Source of the DNA: Tanytarsus gracilentus
Taxonomy: Eukaryota; Arthropoda; Insecta; Diptera; Chironomidae
DNA: 64,000 nt
Direction of reading: 5' to 3'
Assembly (NCBI GenBank): GCA_038502055.1
Contig: JAXRKN010000041.1
Span: forward strand, 25,001 to 89,000
The notes below the pieces were generated by a model that was not told where the DNA came from, made no database searches, and saw nothing but the letters and a program-made list of their open reading frames with translations. The translations under genes and the position numbers were made by a program. Positions 1 to 11,262 of this stretch are shown here, piece after piece (position 1 is the stretch's first letter; every line of letters starts with the position of its first letter).

Positions 1-1290
1 GTGCATTCTCTAGTGCTTTGATGGCTGAAAGACTATCAGTGACCACACAAATATTTTTGTTTGGTGATTTTTCCATACATTTTATAGCCGATAATATAGC
101 AAAGCATTCTGCAGAGAAGACTGATAGATCATCATTCAGCTTGAATTTTTTTTCATTCGTATTTCTTGTATTTATTTGACAAAAGGATGCCGAAGTTTGA
201 TTTTCTTTTTTGGATCCATCCGTGTAGATTATTTCAAAGTTTCTAAATTTTTCATTTTTAATTTCCTTAAATGTTTCTTGAAAAAGGCATTCGCTAATGT
301 CGTCTTTTTTTGAGCTCATCATCGACTTCATTTGAGTATTTGCAATAATTGGGTAATTCCAGTCATTTTTTGAAGCAAATGGAAAACACGGATATGTTTT
401 AAGATTTTCAGGGGTCTTAAATTTCATAAAATTAACTCCCATATTTTTCAATTTTTCAAATTTTTCATTGAGAGGATGTAATGGTTGTGATTTAATGAAA
501 CACAAATATCGATGATTTAATTTGTCAAATCGCAGTCTCAATGGATCAATCCCTGTGACAATTTCAAGTGAATTAGTAGGTGTTGAACTCATGCAACCAC
601 TTATTATTCTACATCCTTTCCATTGAACTTTTTCAAGTTTGGCAAGCTTTTTATTCTCTGGGAATACAAAAGGACAAAATTCCATTTTGCTTCTTACACA
701 TCCTTTGTACAGCAGTTCTAGACATTGTGGGTCAGAGCCCCAACTAACACCTGTCATGGCTCTCATGATGTTAGTTGTTTTCCCTCCAATTGCTGCAATT
801 TTATTTATGTGTTGTGTCATCAATAATTTTCTATCCATCATTATGCCTAAGTATCGAACTTGCTCTTTTTGAGGAACAGTTTTTCTGTTGATTCTTATGT
901 TAACTTTTGTGTCTTTATGTTTTCTTGAAAAAACTATTACTTCACTTTTCACTTCAGAATAGTTCAGACCAATTTCACTTAATCTTTTTTCAGCCTTCAT
1001 AATTGCTTCGTTTATTTTGTTCTCAGCTTCATTGACATCCTTTGCAACATAATAAAGAATTGAATCATCAGCAAACTCAATAATTTTTACTCCGTTGTCG
1101 ACACATTTTCGTATTTCATGGGTGCATAAATTGAAAGCGGAACATGAAAGTGGTGACCCTTGTGCTAATCCAGTATGAGAAATCCTTCTTTCAACAAGTT
1201 TTCCATTTACCTCGAAATTATTAATTTTTGTGTTTAATAAATTCCATATTAATCGACAATGGTTTTTGGATGCGCCAAGCGAAACAAGTT

Positions 1291-2190
1291 TTTAGTGTAA
1301 CCCACGAAGTGGTGTAACACTTATATGCGCCTATTTCCGTCCGTCTGTCTGTCCGTCTGTCTGTCCGTCTGTCTGTCCGTCTGTTCCATCGAGATCTCGG
1401 CTCCTGAGATAGCTAGAGACTTCTAGTTTTCGCCAAATGGTAGGTCTATGAATTTAGATTCGGCCATTTTAGGAATTATGAGGGTCATGACCACAGGTCG
1501 TGCCATGGACAGCCCTAAATGCCATTTTTCATACAAATTTCCTGTTATATGGCTTCATGTATGTCGTTGAACTCGTATTTGCATCAGGAATCGAAAGGCA
1601 TTGATGATATTTGAGGAATGTCTATCATGGCCATCCAAGAGTGCCACCAATGTCCATCACGGCCGGCCAGTAGTGCCCCTAATGTCCATTTTTTAAAAGT
1701 ATGGCTTCATGTACCTCGTTGAACTCGTAATTGCATCAGGAATTGATTAGCATTGATGATTTTTGAAGAATGACCGTCACGGCCGGCCAGGAGTGTCCAA
1801 GGAATGCCACTAATGTCCATTTTTTAAAAGTATGGCTTCATGTACCTCGTTGAACTCGTAATTGCATCAGGAATTGATTAGCATTGATGATTTTGAAGAA
1901 TGACCGTCACGGCCGGCCAGGAGTGTCCAAGGAATGCCTCTAATGTCCATTTTTTAGAAGTATGGCTTCATGTACCTCATTGAACTCGTAATTGCACCAG
2001 GAATCGATTGACATGGATCTGAAAATGGAGTAGAAGTGGGCTGGGCTTTGGGCATTTGGCTCCTTTGGGCCTTTTGGGGCCTTTGGGGCCATTTTGGGAA
2101 GCCAAAAGGGGAGGCCAGAAGGGGAAGCCAATACTGATCTGTTACAAGTGGGTTACACGGCAACACCCACGTGTGGGTTTTGAAACATTT
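1291..2190 (+). mobile_element. DINE-1/Helentron-like nonautonomous element
   Basis: The insertion lies inside LINE ORF2. Its left end carries GTGTAACCCAC (1295-1305) and its right end the exact reverse complement GTGGGTTACAC (2148-2158). A (GTCY)n microsatellite follows the left end (about 1333-1385). The right end closes with a hairpin (CACCCACGTGTGGGT, about 2164-2178) and TTTTGAAACATTTTTT. Subterminal inverted repeats, a GTCY microsatellite and a 3' hairpin are the described layout of Drosophila DINE-1/Helentron-associated elements. The middle holds about 130-bp tandem repeats. No transposase is encoded. Class assignment is inference from structure. Confidence 0.75.
1545..2020 (+). repeat. 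About 130-bp central tandem repeats of the Helentron-like element
   Basis: Near-identical units begin at ATGGCTTCATG around 1549, 1701, 1832 and 1962, giving a period of about 130 bp after a longer first unit. Each unit contains GTTGAACTCGTAATTGC, a GGCCGGCCAG core and ends with TAATGTCCATTTTT. Single or double copies of the same unit recur at about 15945-16010, 42610-42710, 55670-55930 and 61890-62150. Central tandem repeats are also known in Drosophila DINE elements. Confidence 0.8.
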
Positions 2191-3893
2191 TTTGATAAAG
2201 CTTTCGATATTAATATTGTCGTATGCTGACTCAACATCCAAAAGTACAGCTACAACAACTTTTTTTTCACTAAAGGCTATTTTAATGTCTGCAGTTAGCA
2301 TTGCGACACAATCTCTTACTCCTTTGCCCTTTCGAAAACCGTACTGGGTCTCACTGATCTTTTGTTCAGTCCACTTCTCAATTTTTCTAACCAAGAGCGA
2401 TTCAAAAATTCTTCGAATTTTATTGAAGATAGAGATTGGCCTTTTTGAGTTAGCATCATTTGGTTTATTAGGCTTTTGAATCGGTATTACTCTGCATTCT
2501 TTCCAATCTTCAGGAATTTCCATTGTTAGTAAAATATTATTGAAGCAAGCAGTTAATTTTTCAATTGCACACATTGGAAGAGCCTTCAAAATGTTATTGT
2601 TAATTCCATCAACACCTGCTGCAGATTTTTTTAAAATTTTCATTTTTCTGTTCACCTCATCAACTGTGAAAAATTCTAAGGGACATTCTGATTCTATTGA
2701 GCAAATAATATCATTAACATCATTGAGTGGATGAAAAGGAGAATTTTTTTCGATGAATTTTTCCATCCAATCTTCATGTGAGTCATTTGAGTGTGTTTTA
2801 TTGTTTTTGAAAATTTTTGCCATTTTCCATATGTCACTGGTTTTTGTCTCTCGTGTTATACTACCACAGTATTTTTTCCATCCTTCTCTTCTCGCAACCT
2901 TTTTAGTTTTTTTAAGCTCTTTTTCAGCTTCAATTTTTTTCTCATAGTTCTCTCTCGATCCTAATTTGTAGAATATTTTCGAGAAACGGATACATTTTGC
3001 CATGGCTACACTACAGTTCTCGTTCCACCAGGGTTTTCTTGTTCTTACAAATCTAGCTGGTATAACAACTTCAGCTTTTTTCCTTACATTAATTAGAAAT
3101 TCCTGAAATTCCTCATAGCTGTTAATGCTTTCCATGTTTTGCTTCATAAAAATATCATTTTTAAACATAGTGTTAATTTTATTTGTTGAAACGATAATTT
3201 TGTTCTCAATAAATTTTATGTGTCCACCCAGTGTTAATTTTATTATTATTGGGCAGTGATCACTCCCATATGATCCATTCATCACGCTCCATTGACATTT
3301 AAGCGATGTATTGGTGTCCGTGATGGTGATGTCAATTGCTGAGGATAATAAAGGTGGAGGTTGGAGACGAGTAAAAGATCCATCATTAATGAACACAGCC
3401 GAGTTCCTATCGAGTGCTTCAAGAATTACATCACCTCTGCATGAATTACTGTAGCATCCCCAATCGATAGCATGAGCATTTAAATCGCCTCCAATAATGA
3501 AAGGCGAATGAAGTGGGCGGAAAATTGAGTCTATTTGAGTGGCAGAAATTTTCACATTTGGAGGAATGTACACGCTCACAAAATCATATGTGTCATTACT
3601 TGAAAACCTAATTTTTATTCCAACTACTTCAATTCCACTAGCTATAGGCGAATATATAATTTTTTTGAAGTTAAATTTTTTCCTCAAGGCAATCGCAACT
3701 CCACCGCCTTTTGAATCACGGTCTTTCCTAATGATATTAAAATCATAAATATTCAAAGTTTTTTCCTGATCGAGATGGGTTTCACTCAAAAGTATAACAT
3801 CAATTTTGTTTCTATCAATAAGGTTACATAACGTTCCAATTTTGTTATTTATGCTTCTTGGATTCCACTGCATTACGTTTAATTCACAACTAT

Positions 3894-5183
3894 TTAAAGC
3901 GACGGCGTAGCTCCCCATGCTGATACTTCCATTTTGTTCATCAATGTGTTTGTGAAATAATCGATTATTTTGGTGATAAGACGTGGCGCATACTTATCAA
4001 AAAGTTGTATGCAGAATGGCGGAAGATTAAAATCGAGAATCATTGTTTTCAGAAAATCTACTGCTGACTCAAGAAACTCATTCTTTTCGCCATTTGGATT
4101 CGTGAAACCTGGAGGTGAGATGTTGGTGCTATTAGCGGGTGGTTTTTTCTTTCTCTCTGGAGATTCAGATGAGGCAAACATGCCTTGCAATTCCTTTTCT
4201 TTTCGCCTCTGCTCTGCTGATCTCTTTCTCGACGTGCCGACAAGGGGAGGAAATGATTCAGTGGCGGAATTTTGAGATTCATTTGGCATTGAGTTAGTGG
4301 GATCAAGCTCATGTAACATTTCTGCATATGTTTTATTCCTCACCTGTCGATCGTGTTGGAGATTTTTTTTCTCGATGATTTTTCTTCTTGGACACTTTAG
4401 GCTGCCACTTTCGTGGTCATTGGATTTGCACTGGACACAAGTAATGTTTTCGGGAAGCGACACTTTTTTATTATTGCACATTTTTTCAGTGTGGTTGTAC
4501 TTCATACAGTTCTTGCAAAACATTTGCTTAGGACGGTATTCACGCACATATGAGAGCAAACCGTCGATATGGAACTTTTCTGGCAAAACAAGACCTTCGA
4601 ATGTCACAATCACTAATCCAGTATTTTCTAATGACACAACATTTGATGCCTCTTCTGATTTTTTCATTAGCCTAACGGCTTCCAACACTTTCACTTCCGA
4701 CAATCCTGTGTGCATGAATTTTCCTTCTCCTCTCTCACTAAATTCTTCAATGCTTTCATTTTTTGACCAAGAAATTACTCCCTTGACCTCAACATATTTT
4801 TCAGGTATATAAATCCTGTAGCTCTTATTCAATTTTTCGCATTTCGGAAGCTCATTTGCTTCTTCTCTTGCATTTTTTCCACTTCCAAGCTCTTCTCCGC
4901 CTGCGAGAACAATTTTTTCGTTTTTTGCGTTCTCATTGAACACGACTCTCATCTTGTGTTCACTCACATCAATTCTCTCAACATGCTTGAATTTTTCGAA
5001 AATGAATTTTTGGATCTTCTTCACTTCAATCGATTTTACTGAATTTTCTTTGTTTTTCCTAATATTTACCACATATGGGCCTTTATGGCTCACTGGGTAT
5101 TGTCTAACACGATATGTTATAGGCACTTGACTCATTTCAATGTCGTTCATAATTTTTGCACTCTCATTTAACTCTCCCATCAT
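3894..5183 (-). CDS. Retrotransposon ORF1, gag-like zinc-knuckle protein
   Basis: An intact 429-residue ORF. In the middle it carries a CCHC knuckle (CKNCMKYNHTEKMC, spacing C-x2-C-x4-H-x4-C) followed by a second, looser cysteine cluster (CVQCKSNDH...C). The N-terminal third is lysine-rich and the C-terminal third polar. Such ORF1 proteins bind the element RNA and act as nucleic-acid chaperones during target-primed reverse transcription. Its stop overlaps the ORF2 start by about 25 bases, which fits coupled translation of a bicistronic transcript. It is a transposon protein, not a host gene. Confidence 0.9.
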   Translation of the reverse strand: MMGELNESAKIMNDIEMSQVPITYRVRQYPVSHKGPYVVNIRKNKENSVKSIEVKKIQKFIFEKFKHVERIDVSEHKMRVVFNENAKNEKIVLAGGEELGSGKNAREEANELPKCEKLNKSYRIYIPEKYVEVKGVISWSKNESIEEFSERGEGKFMHTGLSEVKVLEAVRLMKKSEEASNVVSLENTGLVIVTFEGLVLPEKFHIDGLLSYVREYRPKQMFCKNCMKYNHTEKMCNNKKVSLPENITCVQCKSNDHESGSLKCPRRKIIEKKNLQHDRQVRNKTYAEMLHELDPTNSMPNESQNSATESFPPLVGTSRKRSAEQRRKEKELQGMFASSESPERKKKPPANSTNISPPGFTNPNGEKNEFLESAVDFLKTMILDFNLPPFCIQLFDKYAPRLITKIIDYFTNTLMNKMEVSAWGATPSL

Positions 5184-5230
5184 GAATGAGGCCCAGCGGG
5201 CAGTCCAATGACACTAACTATAATTCACTC

Positions 5231-6272
5231 GCGCTCGTAACCGCTTTGCTTTATGTCTTAGCTAATTAATTAAAAATAAACCACTAATCCTTATATATAT
5301 AATTCAGTAAACTTTTTTGTTTAATTTTGTTTTTAAACCGTTCTTTTATAATTTTGTTTTCGAGACGAAAAAATAAACTCTTTATCGGTATGGCGATATA
5401 AAGAGAACTGTGCACTATTACTGACTCTTAAAAAAACTTTGAAAATTGAAATAAAAAAATTTAGGCATTCTTTAGGTGAATTTAATTATTTTTAATATTA
5501 ATTAAAGAAAATCAAGCGCTGAATAAGAAATTTCTCGTTCTAATTTTTTTTATCCATCACGACATGTCTATTTTGAAACTCTACTTTGTTCATAATATTT
5601 TCATAACTTTAACTGTAATTAAAGTATTTTTTTAAAAAAAATAAAAAGACTTAAAGATATGATTAAAAGAAGGTTTCTGACAATCGCCAATAAATTTTTA
5701 AAATTAGAATTAATTAATTCTGCAAATTAAAATAGGCTATACTTGAGTAATTTTTGTAGTTTTTGTGATAAATTGTTCAATTATTTGATTTTATTATGAG
5801 CTTCAATCAATATGTTGATGATGTTTTATTTAGAAATGAAAAACTTATATTTTGAAATTAATTTTTTTCAAATTTTTTAGCCTCAAAATTTGTCTTTCGC
5901 CTAAATTTACTACTAAATTTTTCCCCGGGGATTCCCCGTCAAAAATCCGGGGACGGGGACGGGGAAAGACAACGGGGATCCCCGTCCCCGGGGACCCCGT
6001 GAGGATCCCTAATATACATAAATGATATTCACAAAAGGCTATTTGAAAGCGTTGTTAAAAGCTTGGTGAGACTAGAGAAAACACACAAACACAACATCAT
6101 CATATAGTAAAATAACAATCATTGAGTGTGTACGTACAGTTTTATCTGTGTGTGTTGCAAGTAAGTACACGAAAAAACACATTTATGTGAGGGTATTTTT
6201 GTGATTTGATTCTTTGTTGTGATTTGTTTTTCTGTTTATTTAATAGGTTTTTTTGTGGGTTGTTTATTCTGT
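5231..6272. other. AT-rich intergenic DNA with a solo hAT-like end
   Basis: No coding signal is visible. At 5921-6011 a very GC-rich block of CCCCGGGG and GGGGAC repeats ends in GAGGATCCCTA, the same terminus style as the hAT-like elements at 6281-7063 and 61390-62854. No matching left end was found, so it looks like a solo terminal fragment. From about 6180 the sequence becomes a low-complexity array of TGTGATTTGATT-like motifs that continues beyond 7063. Confidence 0.6.
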
Positions 6273-6280
6273 ATTGTGAC

Positions 6281-7063
6281 TAGAGATCCTTAAATAACCG
6301 GTTTTCACGATTTCGGTTTAACCGGTTTTAAAATGCTCATGACCGGTTTTCACCGGTTAACCGGTTATGAGTTTTTATCTAAATTTCTGAAAAAAAAATT
6401 GTATATAAAACGAAAATTTATTAACTTAAGACACTTAAAAACTAAATAACAAAGATTAATTTTACTTATATCTAAAATATCACTTCAGAAAGGCAATTGT
6501 ATTGATGTTCTCATCTCCAAGTCTATTGCGAAGCTTGCTGACAAGACGATTTGCTTTCGAAAAACGACGACAAAAAATATTAAAAAACTACTATAGATTC
6601 ACAATAATTACCGTAACTCTTTTCGTCTCACATTGTCGAAAATCCAAAATTCACTTCACTTTTTTATTAAAATAAATCACTTTAGTTGCTCACACTTGTA
6701 AAGAAACTGAATTGTGAAAGAGTGTAAAAGTATTGAATAAAACAAAACTTTTTATACATGAGAAACGTAAAAGTTTTCTCATAAATAAAAACTTTTAGTG
6801 GACTTTTAGCACCTGTTTTTTCACAATATTAGTATTTGAAGATTAGTTTATTAAAATAAACATAAAAACGGTTAAAAACATTGAAAATATTTATAAATTT
6901 AAATTGTAATTTTTCAATAAAATTAAAATAATTTCAAAAAGCAGAAAAATATATATTGATTTCAAAACCGGTTAACCGGAAGAAAAAATCGGTGAAACCG
7001 GTTATTAAAAGTTTCGGTGAAAACCGGTTATAACCGAACCGGTGAAAACCGTGAGGATCTCTA
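6281..7063. mobile_element. hAT-type MITE with 8-bp target duplication
   Basis: The element starts TAGAGATCC and ends GGATCTCTA, matching the hAT terminal consensus YARNG. It is flanked by ATTGTGAC (6273-6280) and ATTGTGGC (7064-7071), an 8-bp duplication with one mismatch, which is the hAT size. Both ends are studded with ACCGGTT motifs in both orientations, a plausible array of subterminal transposase-binding sites. It has no long ORF and 783 bp length, so it is nonautonomous. Sequence is seen directly; superfamily is inferred from TIR and duplication length. Confidence 0.85.
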
Positions 7064-7660
7064 ATTGTGGCGACCTTTTTTTTCGCGTTTATTTAATAGG
7101 CTTTTCTAATAGGTTTTCTGTGATTTGATTCTGTGTTGTAATTTAATAGGTTTTTTTTTGTGATTTGATTCTGTGTTGTAATTTAATAGTTTTTTTCGTG
7201 ATTTGATTATGTTTTGTGATTTGATCATTGCTTGTGACTTGATTCTGTTTTGTGACGACCTTTTTTTTCGCGTTAATTTAATAGGTTTGATTTTGTGATT
7301 TGATTATTCTGTGTTGTGATTTGATTATTGCTTGTGATTTGTTTTTTTTGCTGTTTGGTTCAGTGATGACTTTTTTTTTCGCGTTTATTTTTGTGATTTG
7401 ATTTACTGTTTACTTAATAGTTTATTCTGTGTTGTATTGACTTTTTTTTTCGCGTTGATTTAATAGTTTTTTTGTGGGGTGTTTTTTTTTGTGATTTGAT
7501 TTTGTGATTTGATTATTGTCTGTGATTTGATCATTGACTGTTAGTTGAATGTAATTTGATTGTGATTTATTATTACTCCACAAGCGATGGAATTTGCGGT
7601 TTAATTTGACTCAACACGGGAAAGCTTACCAGGTCAGAACTCAAGTGGGTATGACAATTT
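7064..7660. repeat. Degenerate low-complexity repeat array
   Basis: Irregular repeats of TGTGATTTGATT, TTTTTTTTCGCGTTTATTTAATAGG and close variants continue from the left side of the MITE, so the MITE split an older array. Nothing coding is visible. Confidence 0.6.
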
Positions 7661-7664
7661 GACA

Positions 7665-10435
7665 GCGTTATAATTTTAACGTAAACTCGACATCCAAATA
7701 CACAATCTGATTGCATTAACATCCTTAAAAATTAGTTTGAAGAATTTTAGTGAAAATTTAAAAAATCTCACTCTCACATTTTGCCCTCTAACTCGACAAA
7801 TTTGTTCTGGACCTATTAATTTCATAATTTTAACGTAAACTCGACAGCCAAATACACAATCTGATTGCATTTACATCCTTAAAAATGAGTTTGAAGAATT
7901 TTAGTGAAAATTTAAAAAATCTCACTCTCTCATTTTGCCCTCTAACTCTACAAATTTGTTCTGGGCCTATTAATTTCATAATTTTAACGTAAACTCGACA
8001 GCCAAATACACAATCTGATTGCATTAACATCCTTAAAAATGAGTTTGAAGAATTTTAGTGAAAATTTAAAAAATCTCACTCTCACATTTTGCCCTCTAAC
8101 TCGACAAATTTGTTCTGGACCTATTTATTTCATATTTTTAATGTAAACTTGATAGCCAAATACACAATCTGATTGCATTTACATCCTTAAAAGTGAGTTT
8201 TTAAGAATTTTAGTGAAAATTTAAAAAATCTCACTCTCACATTTTGCCCTCTAACTCGACAAATTTGTTCTGGACCGATTAATTTTATAATTTTAACGTA
8301 AACTCGACATCCAAATACACAATCTGATTGCATTAACATCCTTAAAAATTAGTTTGAAGAATTTTAGTGAAAATTTAAAAAATCTCACTCTTACATTTTG
8401 CCCTCTAACTCGACAAATTTGTTTTGGACCTATTAATTTTATAATTTTAACGTAAACTCGACAGCCAAATACACAATCTGATTGCATTTACATACTTAAA
8501 AATGAGTTTGAAGAATTTTAGTGAAAATTTAAAAAATCTCACTCTCACATTTTGTCATTTTGCCCTCTAACTCGACAAATTTGTTCTGGACCTATTAATT
8601 TCATAATTTTAACGTAAACTCGACATCCAAATACACAATCTGATTGCATTAACATCCTTAAAAATTAGTTTGAAGAATTTTAGTGAAAATTTAAAAAATC
8701 TCACTCTCACATTTTGCCCTCTAACTCGACAAATTTGTTCTGGACCTATTAATTTTATAATTTTAACGTAAACTCGACAGCCAAATACACAATCTGATTG
8801 CATTTACATCCTTAAAAATGAGTTTGAAGAATTTTAGTGAAAATTTAAAAAATCTCACTCTCACATTTTGCTTTCTAACTCGACAAATTTGTTCTGGACC
8901 TATTTATTTCATATTTTTAATGTAAACTTGACAGCCAAATACACAATCTGATTGCATTAACATCCTTAAAAATTAGATTGAAGAATTTTAGTGAAAATTT
9001 AAAAAATCTCACTCTCACATTTTGCCCTCTAACTCGACAAATTTGTTCTGGACCTATTAATTTTATAATTTTAACGTGAACTCGACATCCAAATACACAA
9101 TCTGATTGCATTAACATCCTTAAAAATTAGTTTGAAGAATTTTAGTGAAAATTTAAAAAATCTCACTCTTACATTTTGCCCTCTAACTCGACAAATTTGT
9201 TTTGGACCTATTAATTTTATAATTTTAACGTAAACTCGACAGCCAAATACACAATCTGATTGCATTTACATCCTTAAAAATGAGTTTGAAGAATTTTAGT
9301 GAAAATTTAAAAAATCTCACTCTCACATTTTGCTTTCTAACTCGAAAAATTTGTTCTGGACCTATTTATTTCATATTTTTAATGTAAACTTGACAGCCAA
9401 ATACACAATCTGATTGCATTAACATCCTTAAAAATTAGATTGAAGAATTTTAGTGAAAATTTAAAAAATCTCACTCTCACATTTTGCCCTCTAACTCGAC
9501 AAATTTGTTCTGGACCTATTAATTTTATAATTTTAACGTGAACTCGACATCCAAATACACAATCTGATTGCATTAACATCCTTAAAAATTAGTTTGAAGA
9601 ATTTTAGTGAAAATTTAAAAAATCTCACTCTTACATTTTGCCCTCTAACTCGACAAATTTGTTTTGGACCTATTAATTTTATAATTTTAACGTAAACTCG
9701 ACAGCCAAATACACAATCTGATTGCATTTACATCCTTAAAAATGAGTTTGAAGAATTTTAGTGAAAATTTAAAAAATCTCACTCTCACATTTTGTCATTT
9801 TGCCCTCTAACTCGACAAATTTGTTCTGGACCTATTAATTTCATAATTTTAACGTAAACTCGACATCCAAATACACAATCTGATTGCATTAACATCCTTA
9901 AAAATTAGTTTGAAGAATTTTAGTGAAAATTTAAAAAATCTCACTCTCACATTTTGCCCTCTAACTCGACAAATTTGTTCTGGACCTATTAATTTTATAA
10001 TTTTAACGTAAACTCGACAGCCAAATACACAATCTGATTGCATTAACATCCTTAAAAATGAGTTTAAAGAATTTTAGTGAAAATTTAAAAAATGTTGCCC
10101 TCTAACTCAACAAATTTGTACAAGACCTATTTATTATATATTTTTAATGTAAACTCGACATCCAAATACACAATCTGATTGCATTAACATCCTTAAAAAT
10201 TAGTTTGAAGAATTTTAGTGAAAATTTAAAAAATCTCACTCTCACATTTTGCCCTCTAACTCGACAAATTTGTTTTGGACCTATTAATTTTATAATTTTA
10301 ACGTAAACTCGACAGACAAATACACAATCTGATTGCATTAACATCCTTATAAGTGAGTTTTTAAGAATTTTAGTGAAAATTTTAAAAAATCTCATTCTCA
10401 CATTTTGCCTTTTAACTCAACAAATTTGTACTGGA
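7665..10435. repeat. 154-bp satellite, 18 tandem copies
   Basis: CACAATCTGATTGCAT recurs 18 times at a spacing of about 154 bp. Monomers differ by a few substitutions. Two blocks (8917-9265 and 9379-9727) repeat identically 462 bp apart, that is three monomers. An 8-bp insertion variant recurs at 8551 and 9791, 1240 bp apart (8 x 154 + 8), so there is higher-order structure. The short minus-strand frames of about 64-85 residues repeat with the monomer and end because 154 is not a multiple of three. They are not genes. The last monomer joins the truncated segmental duplicate at about 10436. Confidence 0.95.
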
Positions 10436-10436
10436 C

Positions 10437-10561
10437 GAACAAGGCAATGAAGATGACTGTGAAGCCAACAAAAGTATCATTGATGAGCATGACATGATGT
10501 GGATCAAAGTTTTCATGCACCGAGTTGTAATTTAGACCACAACAAACCAATGTGATGACCT
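10437..10561 (-). pseudogene. Truncated duplicate of the membrane-protein exon
   Basis: The same exon as at 10925-11087 with several changes, for example NGT to NDT and HENTDSHH to HENFDPHH. It ends abruptly after FIALF where the 154-bp satellite begins, so the transmembrane segment is cut and there is no donor site. Confidence 0.65.
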
Positions 10562-10924
10562 GGAATATTAAGAAAAATATAAATAATTAAATTAAAGTTT
10601 AAAAATGGATATTATAATTTTAACGGAAAACTTTTAGTTTTTAAAAGCTGTTGAAGGGTTTTGGAAATTTAAAAAATTAACTGTTGAATGCTTTGAAAAC
10701 TTCAAATGTTCTACTTCCTGAAGAATCTGTACTCTCCTATGAATAATTCAAGAAGTCCCATATGAGAATGGTATCGTCGTGAGAGCTGGATACAATTTGA
10801 AATTCATCAAACTATAGTCTAAATATTCGGCCTGTGTGTTCATTAAAGTTTTAAATGAAAAGATCTAAAATATTGAAAATTCAATTAAATTTTTCATTTT
10901 TTAATTCTTAAAATTAAAACTCAC

Positions 10925-11087
10925 CAATTCTTCTATTGATTGGAGTGCCCATCATGAAGCCAGCGAACAAGGCAATCAAGATGACTGTGAAGCCAACAAA
11001 AGTTCCATTGATGAGCATGACATGATGTGAATCAGTGTTTTCATGTACCGAGTTGTAATGTAGACCACAAAAAACCAATCTGATGAC
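10925..11087 (-). CDS. Isolated exon of a small membrane protein (partial)
   Basis: A 163-nt frame bounded by a good acceptor (ATTCCAG) and donor (GTGAGT) encodes a polar stretch with histidines followed by a hydrophobic helix (FVGFTVILIALFAGFMMG) and TPINRRI. This resembles a loop plus transmembrane segment of a small multi-pass insect membrane protein. I could not find other exons nearby, and a second truncated copy of the exon lies at 10437-10561. It may be an exon of a longer gene or a duplicated relic. No family is claimed. Confidence 0.4.
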
Positions 11088-11262
11088 CTGGAATATTAAG
11101 AAAAATATAAATAATTAAATTAAAGTTTAAAAATGGATATTATAATTTTAACGGTTTAAAAGTTTTTTAAAGCTGTTGAAGTGTTTTTGGAAATTTAAAA
11201 AATTAACTGTTGAATGCTTTGAAAACTTCAAATGTTCTACTTCCTGAAGAGTCTGTACTCTC

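Larger units (their letters stand above)
1..3918 (-). pseudogene. Retrotransposon ORF2 (endonuclease-RT-RNase H), split by insertion
   Basis: The right part (3918 down to about 2190) starts with an APE-like endonuclease: MQWNPRSIN, LLSETHL, IGGDLNAHAIDWG and GSDHCP mark the metal-binding and catalytic positions. It then enters the RT fingers (KRPISIF, QYGFRKGKG) and the first RT aspartate block (LLDVESAYDNIN). Reading is lost at about 2190 where foreign DNA begins. It resumes at about 1290 and continues open to base 1, with the RT box FADDSILYY, YLGIMMD, and RNase H motifs IYTDGSK, AECFAILSAI and VTDSLSAIKAL. The open 654-residue frame ending at 1954 is therefore a hybrid whose last 70 or so residues come from the insertion. 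Confidence 0.9.
1..5230 (-). mobile_element. Non-LTR retrotransposon, two ORFs with RNase H, interrupted
   Basis: The minus strand encodes a gag-like ORF1 (3894-5183) followed by a pol-like ORF2 with endonuclease, reverse transcriptase and RNase H domains. The order EN-RT-RNase H with a separate zinc-knuckle ORF1 is that of the I/LOA group of LINEs. The clade is inferred from domain order only. The element runs off the left edge within RNase H, so its 3' end is not in the window. ORF2 is split at 1291-2190 by a Helentron-like insertion, so this copy is dead, although both ORFs are otherwise open and look young. The 5' end lies somewhere just above 5183; about 5230 is a guess. Confidence 0.9.

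Noticed and set aside
1954..2160. C-terminal extension of the retrotransposon ORF2
   Set aside because: These residues are read from the Helentron-like insertion; true RT coding resumes at about 1290.
7676..10401. A family of small minus-strand proteins of 64-85 residues in tandem
   Set aside because: They recur with the 154-bp monomer, differ by monomer substitutions and end because 154 is not divisible by three. They are satellite artefacts.
7665..10435. CRISPR-like array
   Set aside because: Units are contiguous 154-bp monomers without unique spacers, and the DNA is from an animal.
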